Of a stretch of DNA of 64,000 nt, positions 1 to 9,951 are shown one piece after another (position 1 is the stretch's first letter; each line of letters opens with the position of its first letter). Origin of the DNA: Legionella sp. (lineage in GTDB: Bacteria; Pseudomonadota; Gammaproteobacteria; Legionellales; Legionellaceae); contig JACCWN010000019.1 in NCBI GenBank assembly GCA_013697625.1, positions 1-64,000 of the forward strand, in the 5' to 3' direction. Position numbers and translations under genes: made by a program. Below the pieces are notes generated by a model. The model had not been told where the DNA came from. It did no database searches and saw only the letters and a program-made list of their open reading frames with translations.

Positions 1-1
1 C

Positions 2-94
2 AAATACTCTGGTAAGTATGGTTATATCCTTACCGAGTTAACGAAGCCCCAGAGGGAAATCTTGGAATGTTTAAATATTGAACCGGCCAAGTAA
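2..94 (+). CDS. C-terminal fragment of a protein, possibly an IS transposase (partial)
   Basis: An open frame enters from the left edge and ends at TAA 92-94, giving about 30 residues that finish in TKPQREILECLNIEPAK. A tail of the form 'L-T-x-x-Q-R-E-I-L-x-x-L-x-I' resembles the ends of some IS4/IS1634-type transposases, but that is only a resemblance and no catalytic residue is visible. No terminal inverted repeat is recognised just after it. The 277 bases to the next gene are A+T-rich; a TTGACA at 317-322 could be a -35 box for that gene. Confidence 0.35.
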   Translation, partial: KYSGKYGYILTELTKPQREILECLNIEPAK

Positions 95-371
95 AACCTA
101 GCGATAATTTTTCGGGAAATTAGGATATACCTTATTTCAAAGTCTCACATTATTGATTTTAAAATTTTCATCGCAAACAGCACACCAATATGTTGTGTTA
201 TCTTTAAATTTGTACTTTTTAATGTTGTATTCTATACTTGAAATTATAGACTAATAATGTCACTTGATTTGACGCATGAAAATTTAGTGTTTAAAGTTTT
301 TATTGTCACAAGTGGATTGACAGAAGTTTTTATTTTGAAAAATATGATTTTAAAACTAAAAGGAGGTAATT

Positions 372-566
372 ATGAACAACTCTAATAATGATGGCAGAGG
401 TTCAAATTTAACCCAAGAAGATAGAAAAAAAGGTGGTGAAAATTCTCACGGTAGTCAAAATGCTGGTTCTAGTGGCAGCAACAGTTCTAACAAACAAGGT
501 AAAGGTTCAAACTTAAGCCAAGAAGATAGAAAAAAAGGTGGTGAGAATTCTCACAAAAATAATTAA
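372..566 (+). CDS. KGG-repeat general stress protein (GsiB/Con-10 type), 64 aa
   Basis: Very hydrophilic 64-residue protein made of two near-identical 19-residue units (residues 8-26 and 43-61), each with the core SNLxQEDRKKGGENSH, joined by a Ser/Asn/Gly linker. This is the stress-induced acidophilic 'KGG' repeat found in GsiB and Con-10 proteins, which are unfolded, hydrophilin-like and made under desiccation, osmotic or stationary-phase stress. The Shine-Dalgarno sequence AGGAGGT at 361-367 is very strong and well spaced from ATG 372. It lies upstream of another small stress-type gene on the same strand, so the two may be one stress operon. The exact molecular function is not known. Confidence 0.75.
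   Translation: MNNSNNDGRGSNLTQEDRKKGGENSHGSQNAGSSGSNSSNKQGKGSNLSQEDRKKGGENSHKNN
393..554 (+). repeat. Tandem 57-bp coding repeat inside the KGG gene
   Basis: Two 57-bp copies, 393-449 and 498-554, encode the two KGG units. They differ at only a few positions, which suggests recent duplication or conversion within the gene. Confidence 0.8.
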
Positions 567-627
567 GTTGAGCCAACCGCCCTCTTACTTATCTGTAAAA
601 GGGTGGTTACAAAAATCTGGAGGGCGT

Positions 628-849
628 ATGACCCAAGGTGATAAAGCAAAATATACAAACAAACAAAAAAGAAAGGCTGAACATATAGAAGAGGGGTATG
701 AAAAAAAAGGAGTACCTAAAAAAGAAGCCGAGAAAAGGGCATGGGCTACTGTTAATAAGCAAGACGGTGGCGGTAAAAAACAAAACCAACCCGTACAAAG
801 TTTATCAGAGATTAAGTCTCAGCTCATGGATAATAAAAAGATGCGTTAG
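628..849 (+). CDS. ChaB/plasmid-stabilisation-like small basic protein, 73 aa
   Basis: The frame is open from 538, but the preferred start is ATG 628, behind TGGAGGG (618-624), because the first 30 residues of the longer frame overlap the KGG gene and look non-coding. The protein begins MTQGDKAKYTNKQKRKAEHI and continues EEGYEKKGVPKKEAEKRAWATVNK, followed by a Gly/Lys stretch. That block is typical of short proteins annotated as plasmid stabilisation or ChaB-like, usually encoded with stress proteins; their biochemical role is unclear. The stop codon lies within a long terminator hairpin shared with dksA. Confidence 0.6.
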   Translation: MTQGDKAKYTNKQKRKAEHIEEGYEKKGVPKKEAEKRAWATVNKQDGGGKKQNQPVQSLSEIKSQLMDNKKMR

Positions 850-892
850 TAAATTTGGCAATAATACAAAAGGATATTGCCAATTTTACTAA
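846..892. terminator. Bidirectional terminator between convergent genes
   Basis: Positions 846-863 and 875-892 form an 18-bp inverted repeat with one mismatch and an 11-nt loop. It starts inside the TAG stop of the plus-strand gene and ends 8 bp before the dksA stop. The arms carry A and T runs on the outer sides, so either orientation could act as an intrinsic terminator. Confidence 0.75.
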
Positions 893-900
893 AATAGAGC

Positions 901-1377
901 TTAGGCACCCTGATTTTGTTTTTCTTTGATTTCTGACAAAGTTTTGCAATCGATACACAAGGTGGCTGTAGGTCTTGCTTCTAATCGCTTTAATCCGATT
1001 TCAATGCCGCAGGCCTCACAATAACCAAAGTCTTCATTTCTTAAACGTTCCAAAGCGTCTTCAATTTTTTTAATGAGTTTTCGCTCTCTATCTCTGGTTC
1101 GTAGTTCTAAACTAAATTCTTCTTCTTGGCTGGCTCTATCAGAAGGATCTGGAAAGTTGGCTGCATCATCTTTCATATGCAAAACAGTCCTATCAACTTC
1201 TTCCATAAGCTCTTGACGCCAAGCCAGCAGGATTTTTTCTATATGGGCAAGCTGGCGCTCGTTCATATATTCTTCCCCTATCTGTTCTAGATAAGGAGTA
1301 ATACCCATAAAATTAATGTCTTCGGTTTTCACGTCTTTTAATCTCTCATTGAAGTTATCTAATTGTTTATTCAGCAT
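901..1377 (-). CDS. dksA: RNA polymerase-binding transcription factor DksA
   Basis: DksA binds the RNA polymerase secondary channel and, with ppGpp, resets transcription from rRNA and amino acid promoters during the stringent response. The 158-residue protein has the expected parts: a coiled-coil hairpin (about residues 40-115) with the tip motif D77-x-x-D80-R-A, and a four-cysteine zinc site C120-x-x-C123 and C141-x-x-C144. The length is close to E. coli DksA (151). GGAGG precedes ATG 1377 at good spacing. In Legionella and Coxiella relatives DksA helps govern the replicative/transmissive switch. Transcribed alone or after hemA-prfA-prmC, 89 bp downstream of prmC. Confidence 0.95.
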   Translation of the reverse strand: MLNKQLDNFNERLKDVKTEDINFMGITPYLEQIGEEYMNERQLAHIEKILLAWRQELMEEVDRTVLHMKDDAANFPDPSDRASQEEEFSLELRTRDRERKLIKKIEDALERLRNEDFGYCEACGIEIGLKRLEARPTATLCIDCKTLSEIKEKQNQGA

Positions 1378-1466
1378 TTGCCTCCATCCCCCGCTACTAT
1401 TTTTAACTCATCTTTGGGGTTTTGGATAGGCTATATATCAAAAAAAGTAAGTTTCAGCAACAAAAA

Positions 1467-2297
1467 TTAAGGTCCAGGAAACCAACCACCACTTATCCTA
1501 TCATGACCTTGAAAATCCTGCCAGCAGTGTCTGTTTTGAAACCCTGTCTTGTTAAGTATAGTACTGATGGCTTGTTCTTGTTGATACCCATGCTCTAATA
1601 AAAGTAAGCCGTTGGCTCTAAGGAAATGAATGCTGTGGGCTATTATATAGTGTAGATCACACAACCCATCTTGACCACTCTTTAGTGCGATTTTAGGTTC
1701 ATAGGAGAGATCACCTTGCGAAAGGTGCGGATCTTTTTCAGACAAATAGGGAGGATTTGTCAAAATTGCATGATATCTTTTACATGGAATCTTTTTAAAC
1801 CAATCGGACTGGTAAAAACTGACATTGTTAATTTGGTGTGTTTTTGCATTGGCTTTAGCTATTTTTAAAGCCTCTGCACTGATGTCGCAGGCATCAATGT
1901 TCCAATTGGGGCGCTCTGTAGCTAAGGCCAAAGCAATAGCACCGCTTCCAGTTCCTAAATCTAAAACCTGAATGTCCTTTCCATTGGGAATGAATTCTAA
2001 AGCAAGCTCTACCAGCTGCTCAGTTTCATGTCTTGGGATTAAGGTGTGTTGGTTAACTTGCAAACTTAAAGACCAAAATTCTCGTATCCCCATAATATAG
2101 GCAATTGGTTTTCCCTCTGCTCTTTGATGAAGACTTAAGAGATAGTTTTCCCATTGTAAATGGTCAAGAAGGGCTTCAGGATGTGAAAATAGATAAGCCC
2201 TGTTTTTTTTTAAGATCCAGCTTAATAAAATCTCAGCTTCAATGGGGGAACCAATTAAAAAACATGCCTGCTTCAGAGCCTGACCAATATCAATCAT
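1467..2297 (-). CDS. prmC: Peptide chain release factor N5-glutamine methyltransferase PrmC (HemK)
   Basis: SAM-dependent enzyme that methylates the glutamine of the GGQ motif in RF1 and RF2. An N-terminal helical domain (about 1-75) is followed by a Rossmann methyltransferase fold with motif I DLGTGSG at 113-119 and the glutamine-binding NPPY at 181-184. The length (276) matches the family. Its ATG overlaps the end of prfA by 8 bases, so translation is probably coupled. The hemA-prfA-prmC order is the usual gammaproteobacterial one and places the enzyme directly after its substrate. Confidence 0.95.
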   Translation of the reverse strand: MIDIGQALKQACFLIGSPIEAEILLSWILKKNRAYLFSHPEALLDHLQWENYLLSLHQRAEGKPIAYIMGIREFWSLSLQVNQHTLIPRHETEQLVELALEFIPNGKDIQVLDLGTGSGAIALALATERPNWNIDACDISAEALKIAKANAKTHQINNVSFYQSDWFKKIPCKRYHAILTNPPYLSEKDPHLSQGDLSYEPKIALKSGQDGLCDLHYIIAHSIHFLRANGLLLLEHGYQQEQAISTILNKTGFQNRHCWQDFQGHDRISGGWFPGP

Positions 2298-3378
2298 GAC
2301 GCCCTAATTCTGCCAAAAGCTCAGCATGGTGTTCGCGTTTTAAAGCATCTAATATCAAAGATAAATGACCCTCCATAACATCATTCAGTTGATAAATGGT
2401 TAAGTTGATGCGGTGGTCGGTCAAACGTCCTTGAGGGTAATTATAAGTACGAATACGCTCTGAGCGGTCGCCTGACCCAACTAGAGATTTACGGGTTTGT
2501 GCTTGCTCTTTTTTTTGTTTGCTTTGTTGTGCATCCATTAAACGGGTCTTAAGTAATGCCATGGCCTTTGCACGGTTTTTATGTTGAGAGCGTTCATCTT
2601 GACATTCAACCACTAATCCAGAGGGGATATGGGTGATTCGGATAGCTGAATCTGTTTTATTAACATGCTGACCACCCGCACCTGAGGCTCTATAGGTATC
2701 GACACGCAGCTCATCAGGACTTATCTGAATTTCATCAATTTCATCCACTTCAGGCATAATGGCTATGGTGCAGGCAGAGGTGTGTACTCGGCCTTGTGAT
2801 TCTGTTTCAGGTACGCGTTGTACACGATGCACACCTGATTCAAATTTTAATTGTGAATATACCGAGCTGCCGCTGATGCGTGCTATGATTTCTTTGTAAC
2901 CTCCATGTTCGCCATGACTTGCATGGATTAATTCTAGCTGCCAGCCTTGGTGCTCTGCATAACGGTGATACATCCGATACAAGTCACCTGCAAAGATAGC
3001 TGCTTCATCTCCACCTGTGCCAGCTCGGACTTCCAGATAGATGTTGCGTTCATCATCGGGATCTTTGGGAATGAGGTGCCATTGTAACTGCTCGTCTAAA
3101 ATTTCAACTTGTTTTTTAGCAATAGGAAGTTCTTCATCAGCCATGTCTGCTAATTCTTTGTCATCATTGTCAAGCATATCCTGCAAAGATGCCACTGTGT
3201 TTTCAGCAGTAATATAGGATTCATAACAGGTAGCCACAGGCTCAAGTTGGGCGTATTCTTTTGATAAGCTCTTAAATTGGTTCTGATCCGCAATGATAGA
3301 TGCCTCAGATAATAACCGACTGATTTCTTGAAAGCGTTCTAACATCTGCTGTAATTTTAACTCAAGTGATTTCTTCAT
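2290..3378 (-). CDS. prfA: Peptide chain release factor 1
   Basis: RF1 recognises UAA and UAG and triggers peptidyl-tRNA hydrolysis. The catalytic GGQ lies at residues 235-237 within [10 protein letters not shown], and the codon-recognition PxT motif appears as P190-E-T192 (PET, a variant also seen in other RF1 proteins). Length 362 is normal. The start overlaps the end of hemA by 17 bases and the end overlaps prmC by 8, forming a compact operon. Confidence 0.97.
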   Translation of the reverse strand: MKKSLELKLQQMLERFQEISRLLSEASIIADQNQFKSLSKEYAQLEPVATCYESYITAENTVASLQDMLDNDDKELADMADEELPIAKKQVEILDEQLQWHLIPKDPDDERNIYLEVRAGTGGDEAAIFAGDLYRMYHRYAEHQGWQLELIHASHGEHGGYKEIIARISGSSVYSQLKFESGVHRVQRVPETESQGRVHTSACTIAIMPEVDEIDEIQISPDELRVDTYRASGAGGQHVNKTDSAIRITHIPSGLVVECQDERSQHKNRAKAMALLKTRLMDAQQSKQKKEQAQTRKSLVGSGDRSERIRTYNYPQGRLTDHRINLTIYQLNDVMEGHLSLILDALKREHHAELLAELGRHD

Positions 3379-4636
3379 AGGAGGCTAATTGGTTGGTTGA
3401 TTGAAATAAATATTGGGCCAAGACAAGCAAATCCTCTCTATCATCTGAGGCCAGTTGCTTAAGGCCAACAGTTGGAGAATGTGTTAATTTATTGACTAAG
3501 CGTTGGCTCAATTCGTTCAAGACGGCCGATTGGCATTGGCCTGAGGTTAATTGTTTAAGCGCACGATTGGCTTCAAATTGTGCTAATTGATGCATTTGCA
3601 TGCGATAATCACATAATAAATTTTTTACTTTGAGGGTGCGGTGACGGCGTAGGTAATTATTAAGCTCTCGCTCTACTAACTGTTCAGCCTTTGAGGCTGC
3701 AAGTCGCCTTTCATCCATTCCCTTGGTAATCATACAATGTAAGTCATCAATATTGTAAAGATGGACTTGATTCAATTCACTTACGTTTGCTTCGATATCT
3801 CGAGGCACTGCTAAGTCAAGTAAAAACATAGGTGCATGATTTCTTTTAAGGAGTGCTTGTTCAACGAGGCTTTTATTAATAAAAGGTAAGGGACAAGAGG
3901 TTGCAGAAACCAACACATCTGCTTCAAAAAGATATTGGGGAATATCGGTTATAGACACCGTTTTACCACCATAAGAGTTTGATAATTTTTGAGCATTTTC
4001 TGGAGTGCGACTGGCAATCAAAAATTGTTGTACCCCTTGTTGGTGCAAATATTTAGCCACAAGCGCGGTTATTTCACCAGACCCAATGAGAAACACTTTG
4101 AGGGTTTTGAAGTTTGAAAACAATCGACTGATCAATTGTACCGCAGCATAAGCTATGGAAATGGGGTTCGCACCTATACCACTTTGCGTTCTAATGCGTT
4201 TACTGGCACTGAATACTGATTCAAAAATAGGCCCAATTTGGGTTTGAACAGTACCTAACTCACGAGCTTGCTGATAAGCGCGTTTCATCTGCCCTAAAAT
4301 TTGCGGCTCACCTATCATCATAGAGTCTAAGCCACAGGCAACACGCAACATATGTCTCACGGCTTCGGGACCTTGATAGGTATATAAAAAAGGCCTTAAG
4401 GTTTCAATGGATAATTGATATTCCAAGGCCAAGCCTTCAATCAAGCGGTTTGGCTCAGCGATGTCACAATAAACTTCTGTCCTATTGCATGTAGATAAAA
4501 TTGCCGCTTCCGAAAGTGTATGCACTTTTAAAATGTTATAAAGGAAATTCGCCTGTAAAGTCGCAGGCAGAGCAACCTTTTCTCGCAGGCTAAGTGGGGC
4601 GGTTTTATGATTAAGCCCGCAAGCAACAAACACCAT
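3362..4636 (-). CDS. hemA: Glutamyl-tRNA reductase
   Basis: Catalyses the NADPH-dependent reduction of glutamyl-tRNA(Glu) to glutamate-1-semialdehyde, the first committed step of C5-pathway tetrapyrrole synthesis. The 424-residue protein has the active-site STCNRTE motif with nucleophile C50, the [15 protein letters not shown] signature at about 102-116, a central NADP-binding domain with [13 protein letters not shown], and a C-terminal helical dimerisation domain. First gene of hemA-prfA-prmC. The 252-bp gap before the divergent Tim44-like gene carries two PmrA-box-like repeats. Confidence 0.97.
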   Translation of the reverse strand: MVFVACGLNHKTAPLSLREKVALPATLQANFLYNILKVHTLSEAAILSTCNRTEVYCDIAEPNRLIEGLALEYQLSIETLRPFLYTYQGPEAVRHMLRVACGLDSMMIGEPQILGQMKRAYQQARELGTVQTQIGPIFESVFSASKRIRTQSGIGANPISIAYAAVQLISRLFSNFKTLKVFLIGSGEITALVAKYLHQQGVQQFLIASRTPENAQKLSNSYGGKTVSITDIPQYLFEADVLVSATSCPLPFINKSLVEQALLKRNHAPMFLLDLAVPRDIEANVSELNQVHLYNIDDLHCMITKGMDERRLAASKAEQLVERELNNYLRRHRTLKVKNLLCDYRMQMHQLAQFEANRALKQLTSGQCQSAVLNELSQRLVNKLTHSPTVGLKQLASDDREDLLVLAQYLFQSTNQLASYEEIT

Positions 4637-4702
4637 AGGAAAGTCAATGAATGATTAAAATGATTGGTTTATTGTAAACCATTTGTAACCAAATTTGAAG
4701 GT

Positions 4703-4719
4703 CTTAATATTTTCTTAAG
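4703..4719 (+). promoter_or_regulatory. PmrA-box-like direct repeat, upstream copy
   Basis: CTTAAT-ATTTT-CTTAAG fits the PmrA response-regulator pattern YTTAAK-N5-YTTAAK exactly. It lies between the divergent hemA and Tim44-like genes. The match is seen in the sequence; binding by PmrA is inferred from the known role of PmrA in Legionella and Coxiella. Confidence 0.45.
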
Positions 4720-4827
4720 TCCTATGCAGTAAAAGGCTTTGATACTTGAAGGGGAAGAACAATTTCTTTCAACAAAAAGAACTAAAATTAGTACTTAAAA
4801 TGACACCTAAGAAACAAAGGGTTCGCT

Positions 4828-4857
4828 CTTAATATTTTATTAATTCTCCGCTATAAT
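4828..4857 (+). promoter_or_regulatory. PmrA-box-like repeat plus -10 box for the Tim44-like gene
   Basis: CTTAAT-ATTTT-ATTAAT (4828-4844) shares the 12-bp core TCTTAATATTTT with the copy at 4702-4713 and is followed 7 bp later by a consensus TATAAT (4852-4857). The second half-site is placed as an activator overlapping the -35 region would be. The ATG at 4889 lies 31 bp after the -10 box. Confidence 0.5.
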
Positions 4858-4888
4858 AAGTTTCCCTGTCATTCAAAGGTTTATCAAC

Positions 4889-5704
4889 ATGCGACATTTA
4901 TTTTTATTATTCTTCATAACAGTGTTAGGCTTAGGCTTAATCACTAGTGAAGCTTCAGCTAAACGATTTGGTGGTGGCAGAAGCTTTGGCGTACAACGCT
5001 CACAAAGCAGCTTATCTAAACCCTTCGCCTCTCCCAATTCATCTGCGTATGGACGAAAAGCCAATACAAATCGCTGGGGCGGTATTTTAGGTGGCTTGTT
5101 GGTAGGTGGATTATTAGCAAGCTTGTTTATGGGCAATGGCTTAGCCCAAGGTCTGCTTACTTGGATAATTTTAGGTGCGGTTGTATTATTTATCATTGGT
5201 TTTTTTCGCCGGAGAATGCAGCCAGGATTACAATCAGCGCAGGGTAGCCCCTTAAGACAGGACTCATTCAGTCATTTTACCAAACCTGTTACTGAATCCA
5301 GCAGCAACGGAAACTTTTCTGATTATCCTGCTCAATTTGATGCGGACTCTTTTTTACGACAAGCAAAGGTAACCTTTATTCGCCTTCAATCAGCTTATGA
5401 TGAAAAAAATCTTGATGATCTTCAAGTCTTTACTGCACCTGAGGTTTATGGCGAAATCAAAATGCAGCTTGAAGAACGAGGAGATGAACCTAATAAAACT
5501 GAGATTGTGACTCTTGATGCTAAATTACTGGACGTATCTAAGCAAACTTTATCTTATCTAGCTTCTGTTCGTTTTACTGGTTCTTTGAAAGAAAACGATG
5601 GACCAATAGCGCAATTGGACGAAATATGGCATTTCAAACAATTTAGTAATACCAAGGACTGGGTTATAGCGGGCATCCAGCAAGAGATTGTGCAACCAGT
5701 ATAG
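4889..5704 (+). CDS. Tim44-like domain membrane protein
   Basis: A 271-residue protein with an N-terminal signal or anchor helix (about 3-23, ending in ASA), a Ser/Gly/Arg-rich stretch, and two neighbouring hydrophobic segments around residues 63-80 and 87-107. The C-terminal 130 residues, containing FLRQAKVTFIRLQSAYDEKN and DLQVFTAPEVYGEIK, match the NTF2-like fold of the Tim44/MRPL45 family. Bacterial homologues are inner-membrane proteins whose role is not settled. Single gene with its own promoter and a terminator hairpin 9 bp after the stop. Confidence 0.8.
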   Translation: MRHLFLLFFITVLGLGLITSEASAKRFGGGRSFGVQRSQSSLSKPFASPNSSAYGRKANTNRWGGILGGLLVGGLLASLFMGNGLAQGLLTWIILGAVVLFIIGFFRRRMQPGLQSAQGSPLRQDSFSHFTKPVTESSSNGNFSDYPAQFDADSFLRQAKVTFIRLQSAYDEKNLDDLQVFTAPEVYGEIKMQLEERGDEPNKTEIVTLDAKLLDVSKQTLSYLASVRFTGSLKENDGPIAQLDEIWHFKQFSNTKDWVIAGIQQEIVQPV

Positions 5705-5712
5705 TCTTAAGC

Positions 5713-5735
5713 ACCTGTTTTCATAGAAAACAGGT
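5713..5735 (+). terminator. Terminator-like hairpin after the Tim44-like gene
   Basis: A perfect 10-bp stem (5713-5722 with 5726-5735) and a 3-nt loop, 9 bp after the stop. Only a short mixed A/T tail follows, so it could be an intrinsic terminator of modest strength or a 3'-end stabiliser. Confidence 0.6.
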
Positions 5736-5820
5736 TATATAATTGAAAGCTCTGAATGGATTACACGGATGTGTATTTTTAAAAGACAAGGCCCAGGCAT
5801 TATGCTGCGTAAAGCGGGTT

Positions 5821-5857
5821 TTGTTATTTTATCATTCTATATTAAATAAAATAACAA
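5821..5857. repeat. Perfect 12-bp A+T-rich inverted repeat
   Basis: TTGTTATTTTAT at 5821-5832 is exactly repeated in inverse at 5846-5857, with a 13-nt loop. It lies in the 390-bp gap between the convergent Tim44-like gene and greA, and may act as a second, bidirectional transcription stop. Confidence 0.5.
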
Positions 5858-5907
5858 TCCTCAATCTACTACAGGGTAAACGCATCTAACTTTCTAGCAT
5901 AAATTAC

Positions 5908-6004
5908 TCACCTTTACCTACGGACCGTGCTTTATGCACGGTATCCAAAGGATCCTAAAGACAACTGCTGGATTTTGCGCATAAAGCGAAGCGTAGGTAT
6001 GGTG
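5908..6004. repeat. Dispersed intergenic repeat, copy 1 (palindromic element of about 97 bp)
   Basis: The ends (5908-5922 and 5991-6004) are imperfect inverted repeats built on TCACC...CCTACG and CGTAGG...GGTGA. Inside is a perfect hairpin, ACCGTGC/GCACGGT (5924-5930 with 5936-5942). A related sequence with the same landmarks in the same order (CCTACG, ACCG, TTATGCACG, CTGGATTTTGC, TGACTTCA) occurs at 47431-47540. The rest of the 5705-6094 gap shows only hairpins and no credible gene. Confidence 0.6.
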
Positions 6005-6094
6005 ACTTCAAAATATGCGTGCGCAGGTGAAAATTTATAATTATTTAAAGTCATCATGCACCTAATATTGGTATAAAAGCATGTGACCTTATCA

Positions 6095-6586
6095 TTAGTC
6101 TTTTTCGTCCTCTGTATATCGTACGGCAATAATTTCATAATCTACCAAACCCCCAGGTGTATGAACGGTTACACTATCGTCTAATAGTTTTCCTATCAAT
6201 GCTCGGGCAATCGGTGAGCTGTAGGAGATTTTATTTTCTTTGATGCTGGCTTCATCTTCTCCAACAATTTGATAGGTACACTCGGTATCTGTGTCAACCC
6301 GGCAGATTGTTACAAATGAGCCAAACACTACTTTGCCAGTATTAGGTAATTTACTGATGTCAACAACTTGAGCATGGGACAATTTGGATTCAATTTCTTG
6401 AATTCTGCCTTCATTAAACCCATGTTGTTCTCGTGCTGCATGATATTCTGCATTTTCTTTGAGATCACCATGAGCGCGAGCAGTTGCCACGGCATCAACA
6501 ATTCGAGGGCGCTCTATTGTTTTCAAACGATGTAATTCTGCGGTCAAGGCTTCTATGCCTTGTTTTGTCATTGGATGTTTATTCAT
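6095..6586 (-). CDS. greA: Transcription elongation factor GreA
   Basis: GreA stimulates RNA polymerase to cleave backtracked transcripts. The 163-residue protein has an N-terminal coiled coil with the conserved [19 protein letters not shown] segment (about 37-55), which carries the acidic tip residues, and a C-terminal FKBP-like domain containing [11 protein letters not shown]. The ATG overlaps the carB stop as ATGA, so the two genes are translationally coupled; carB-greA is a common gammaproteobacterial arrangement. Confidence 0.95.
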   Translation of the reverse strand: MNKHPMTKQGIEALTAELHRLKTIERPRIVDAVATARAHGDLKENAEYHAAREQHGFNEGRIQEIESKLSHAQVVDISKLPNTGKVVFGSFVTICRVDTDTECTYQIVGEDEASIKENKISYSSPIARALIGKLLDDSVTVHTPGGLVDYEIIAVRYTEDEKD

Positions 6587-9500
6587 ACTTCACCTCTGTG
6601 CAAATCTTGTAATTTGGTTATTGTTTCTCGGTCTTCATATTTCATAGCCAGACAGGCAGCCTGAGCTCCTGACAAAGTAGTTGTATAACTGACTTTGTAT
6701 TGTAATGCATTGCGTCTGATTGCAAAAGAATCTGCGATGGCTTGTTTGCCTTCAGTAGTATTTACAATGAAATCAATTTCTTTATTTTTGATACAATCTA
6801 GAATATGGGGCCTGCCTTCGTTTACTTTAAATACGCGGCGACAATCTACCCCAGCTGCTTGAAGCGCTAAGGCTGTACCACGGGTTGAAATGATTTCAAA
6901 ACCTAACTCTATTAAACGTTTGGCAATTTCGCCAACCCTTGTTTTGTCTGCATCGCGCACAGAAACAAAGGCCTTACGTCTTTTAGCTATGTGGACTCCA
7001 GCGCCCAATTGTGCTTTTGCATAGGCTTGTCCAAATCTCTTTGCTATGCCCATAACTTCGCCTGTAGATTTCATTTCAGGACCTAAAATTGAATCCACAC
7101 CTGCAAATTTAATGAATGGGAAAACTGGTAATTTAATAGAATAAAAAGAAGGCATTGGTCGATGTGGGTTGATTCCCTGGGCTTGTAAGGAAATACCAAC
7201 CTTACATAAGGCTGCGATTTTAGCCAAAGGCAGGCCAGTAGCTTTTGATACGAATGGCACAGTTCGTGAAGCACGGGGATTGACTTCTAATACAAAAATA
7301 TCATCCGCTTGAATGGCAAATTGTGCATTTATCAAACCCACAACCCCTAATTTCAATGCCATTTGCCGCAGTTGCTCCATTAAATCTTGCTGAACTACTA
7401 CACTGATACTGAAGGGCGGAAGCGTACAAGCTGAATCTCCTGAGTGTATTCCTGCCTGTTCGATATGTTCCATGATGGCACCGACAAATACTTCTTTGCC
7501 ATCACACACTGCATCGATATCTACTTCTATGGCATCATCTAAAAACTTATCAAGAAGAACGGGTGAATCATGTGATACAGCCACTGCATGGGTTAAATAA
7601 TAACGTAAATCTGCTTCTTGATAGACTATTTCCATTGCCCTTCCGCCTAGTACATACGAGGGACGGACTACCAGAGGGTAGCCAATGCGCCGAGCCAACT
7701 CAATGGCCTCAGTCTCTGAACGCACGGTGCCATTGTCTGGCTGTATTAATTTTAAATCAGCTACTACTTGTCTAAATCTGTCTCTGTTTTCAGCCATATC
7801 AATGGAATCTGGTGAAGTCCCAATAATAGTTACCCCATTGGCTTCTAGGGCTTTGGCTAACTTCAAAGGCGTTTGACCACCATAATGCACAATGACGCCC
7901 ATTGGTTTTTCTACATCCACAATTGCTAATACATCTTCAAGGGTCAATGATTCAAAATACAAACGATCAGAGGTATCAAAATCAGTTGACACGGTTTCAG
8001 GATTACAATTAACCATGATGGTTTGGTAACCTGCTTCTCTTAATGCCATGCATGCATGTACACAACAATAATCAAACTCAATGCCTTGGCCAATGCGGTT
8101 AGGTCCACCACCGAGGATCATGATTTTTTTCTTACTATCATCTGGTCGTGCTTCGCAATTTGTATCATAAGATGAATAGAAATAGGCCGTATCGCTTGGG
8201 AATTCTCCGGCACAAGAATCAATACGTTTGTAAACAGGCACAATGTTTAATTCAATGCGTCTAGCCCTAACCTCAGCCTCGGTGCATTGCATTAATTGTC
8301 CTAAATAGACATCAGAAAAGCCGCGCTGTTTAAGCAGTCGACAGGTTTTTGAGTCTAACTGACTAGGCGATTTATGAAGCACCAAAGTTTCAAAGCGCAC
8401 CAATTCTTCAATTTGAGCTAAAAACCATGGATCGATGTGGCTTTCAAGGTGAATTTCTTCAAGTGATATATTTTGTCTGAAAGCATCTGCAATGTACCAA
8501 AGTCTATCGGGCGTAGGCTCACGCAAATGTCCCCGTAGACTGGTAAGATCCCCTTTGCCATCTTGAGTATGCAAGCCATAACGACCTATTTCTAAACCGC
8601 GTATCGCTTTTTGCAAGGATGCTTGGAAATTAACACCGATGGCCATCACCTCACCCACAGATTTCATCTGCGTCGTAAGCGAAGTTGAGGTTTGTGGAAA
8701 TTTATCAAAGTTGAATCGAGGTATTTTTGTCACAACATAGTCAATACTGGGTTCGAAAGCCGCTGAATTTTTCCCACCGGTGATTTCATTTTGAAGTTCA
8801 TCCAGCGTAAATCCCACAGCTAATTTTGCTGCAACTTTGGCAATGGGAAATCCTGTAGCCTTAGATGCCAATGCAGAGCTTCGGGACACCCGAGGATTCA
8901 TTTCTACAACCAGCATTCGCCCATCTTCCGGGTTAACAGCAAATTGCACATTAGAGCCACCGGTATCTACACCTACAGCACGTAACACTTTAATGGCCGC
9001 ATCCCGCATGCGTTGGTATTCTTTGTCAGTCAAAGTTTGAGCAGGCGCTACGGTGATGGAATCACCAGTATGTACACCCATAGGATCGATATTTTCAATT
9101 GAGCAAACAATGATACAGTTGTCTTTACTATCGCGCACCACCTCCATTTCAAATTCTTTCCAGCCTAAAACAGATTCATCAATCAAAAGCTCGTGGGTGG
9201 GGGAAAGCTCTAAACCACGGGTGCAAATTTCTTCAAATTCTTCCTGATTATACGCAATTCCACCGCCACTGCCCCCCATGGTGAAAGAGGGACGGATGAT
9301 GGCCGGATAACCCAAACTGGCCTGAACTTGGATGGCTTCTTCAAGACTATGTGCGATGGCAGAGCGTGGCATTTCTAAGCCAATACTTATCATCAATTGT
9401 CGAAATTTTTCTCGATCTTCTGCCTTATCTATGGCTTCACGTGTAGCGCCTATCATTTCAACAGAATATTTTTCTAAAATGCCTTCGCGCACCAAATCAA

Positions 9501-9798
9501 GGGCACAATTTAAAGCGGTTTGTCCACCCATCGTGGGTAATAAAGCATCTGGACGTTCTAATTCGATTATTCGTGCAACTTCTTGCCACAGCACGGGTTC
9601 TATATAAGTTGCATCCGCAAGTTCGGGATCAGTCATGATGGTTGCTGGATTGGAGTTAACCAAAACCACCCTATACCCCTCTTCTTTTAAAGCACGTATT
9701 GCTTGAGTTCCAGAATAATCAAATTCACAGGCCTGGCCAATGATGATAGGACCTGCACCTAAAATTAAAATTGTTTTAATATCTGTGCGTTTTGGCAT
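6583..9798 (-). CDS. carB: Carbamoyl-phosphate synthase large subunit
   Basis: Makes carbamoyl phosphate from ammonia (delivered by CarA), bicarbonate and two ATP, for arginine and pyrimidine synthesis. The start at CAT 9796-9798 ([20 protein letters not shown]) gives 1071 residues, like E. coli CarB (1073); the frame is open 21 codons further upstream but those residues are not family-like. Two ATP-grasp halves are visible, the first starting near residue 7 and the second near [20 protein letters not shown], followed by a C-terminal MGS-like allosteric domain. No carA lies upstream: the next gene is divergent smc. Confidence 0.96.
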   Translation of the reverse strand: MPKRTDIKTILILGAGPIIIGQACEFDYSGTQAIRALKEEGYRVVLVNSNPATIMTDPELADATYIEPVLWQEVARIIELERPDALLPTMGGQTALNCALDLVREGILEKYSVEMIGATREAIDKAEDREKFRQLMISIGLEMPRSAIAHSLEEAIQVQASLGYPAIIRPSFTMGGSGGGIAYNQEEFEEICTRGLELSPTHELLIDESVLGWKEFEMEVVRDSKDNCIIVCSIENIDPMGVHTGDSITVAPAQTLTDKEYQRMRDAAIKVLRAVGVDTGGSNVQFAVNPEDGRMLVVEMNPRVSRSSALASKATGFPIAKVAAKLAVGFTLDELQNEITGGKNSAAFEPSIDYVVTKIPRFNFDKFPQTSTSLTTQMKSVGEVMAIGVNFQASLQKAIRGLEIGRYGLHTQDGKGDLTSLRGHLREPTPDRLWYIADAFRQNISLEEIHLESHIDPWFLAQIEELVRFETLVLHKSPSQLDSKTCRLLKQRGFSDVYLGQLMQCTEAEVRARRIELNIVPVYKRIDSCAGEFPSDTAYFYSSYDTNCEARPDDSKKKIMILGGGPNRIGQGIEFDYCCVHACMALREAGYQTIMVNCNPETVSTDFDTSDRLYFESLTLEDVLAIVDVEKPMGVIVHYGGQTPLKLAKALEANGVTIIGTSPDSIDMAENRDRFRQVVADLKLIQPDNGTVRSETEAIELARRIGYPLVVRPSYVLGGRAMEIVYQEADLRYYLTHAVAVSHDSPVLLDKFLDDAIEVDIDAVCDGKEVFVGAIMEHIEQAGIHSGDSACTLPPFSISVVVQQDLMEQLRQMALKLGVVGLINAQFAIQADDIFVLEVNPRASRTVPFVSKATGLPLAKIAALCKVGISLQAQGINPHRPMPSFYSIKLPVFPFIKFAGVDSILGPEMKSTGEVMGIAKRFGQAYAKAQLGAGVHIAKRRKAFVSVRDADKTRVGEIAKRLIELGFEIISTRGTALALQAAGVDCRRVFKVNEGRPHILDCIKNKEIDFIVNTTEGKQAIADSFAIRRNALQYKVSYTTTLSGAQAACLAMKYEDRETITKLQDLHRGEV

Positions 9799-9951
9799 GA
9801 TTTTCTTAAGTAAATAATGAATAGGATATATGTTACCGATTTTTATGTGAATATTATACATCTTGAAGCCCTAGGTTACTTGATAACTATGGCATTTCCA
9901 CCTTTCTTGCGTATAATCACAGCATTATTTTAAAAAAGATATAAACCTGAA

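Noticed and set aside
575..608. Hairpin AACCGCCCT/AGGGTGGTT between the first two small genes
   Set aside because: Nine pairs including one G-T pair, a 16-nt loop and no T-run; too weak to call a terminator.
538..627. Upstream extension of the ChaB-like gene
   Set aside because: Overlaps the KGG gene; an ATG with a good ribosome site at 628 begins the conserved part.
5932..6138. Short minus-strand open frame after greA
   Set aside because: Lies in the dispersed repeat and overlaps the greA end; no protein-like features.
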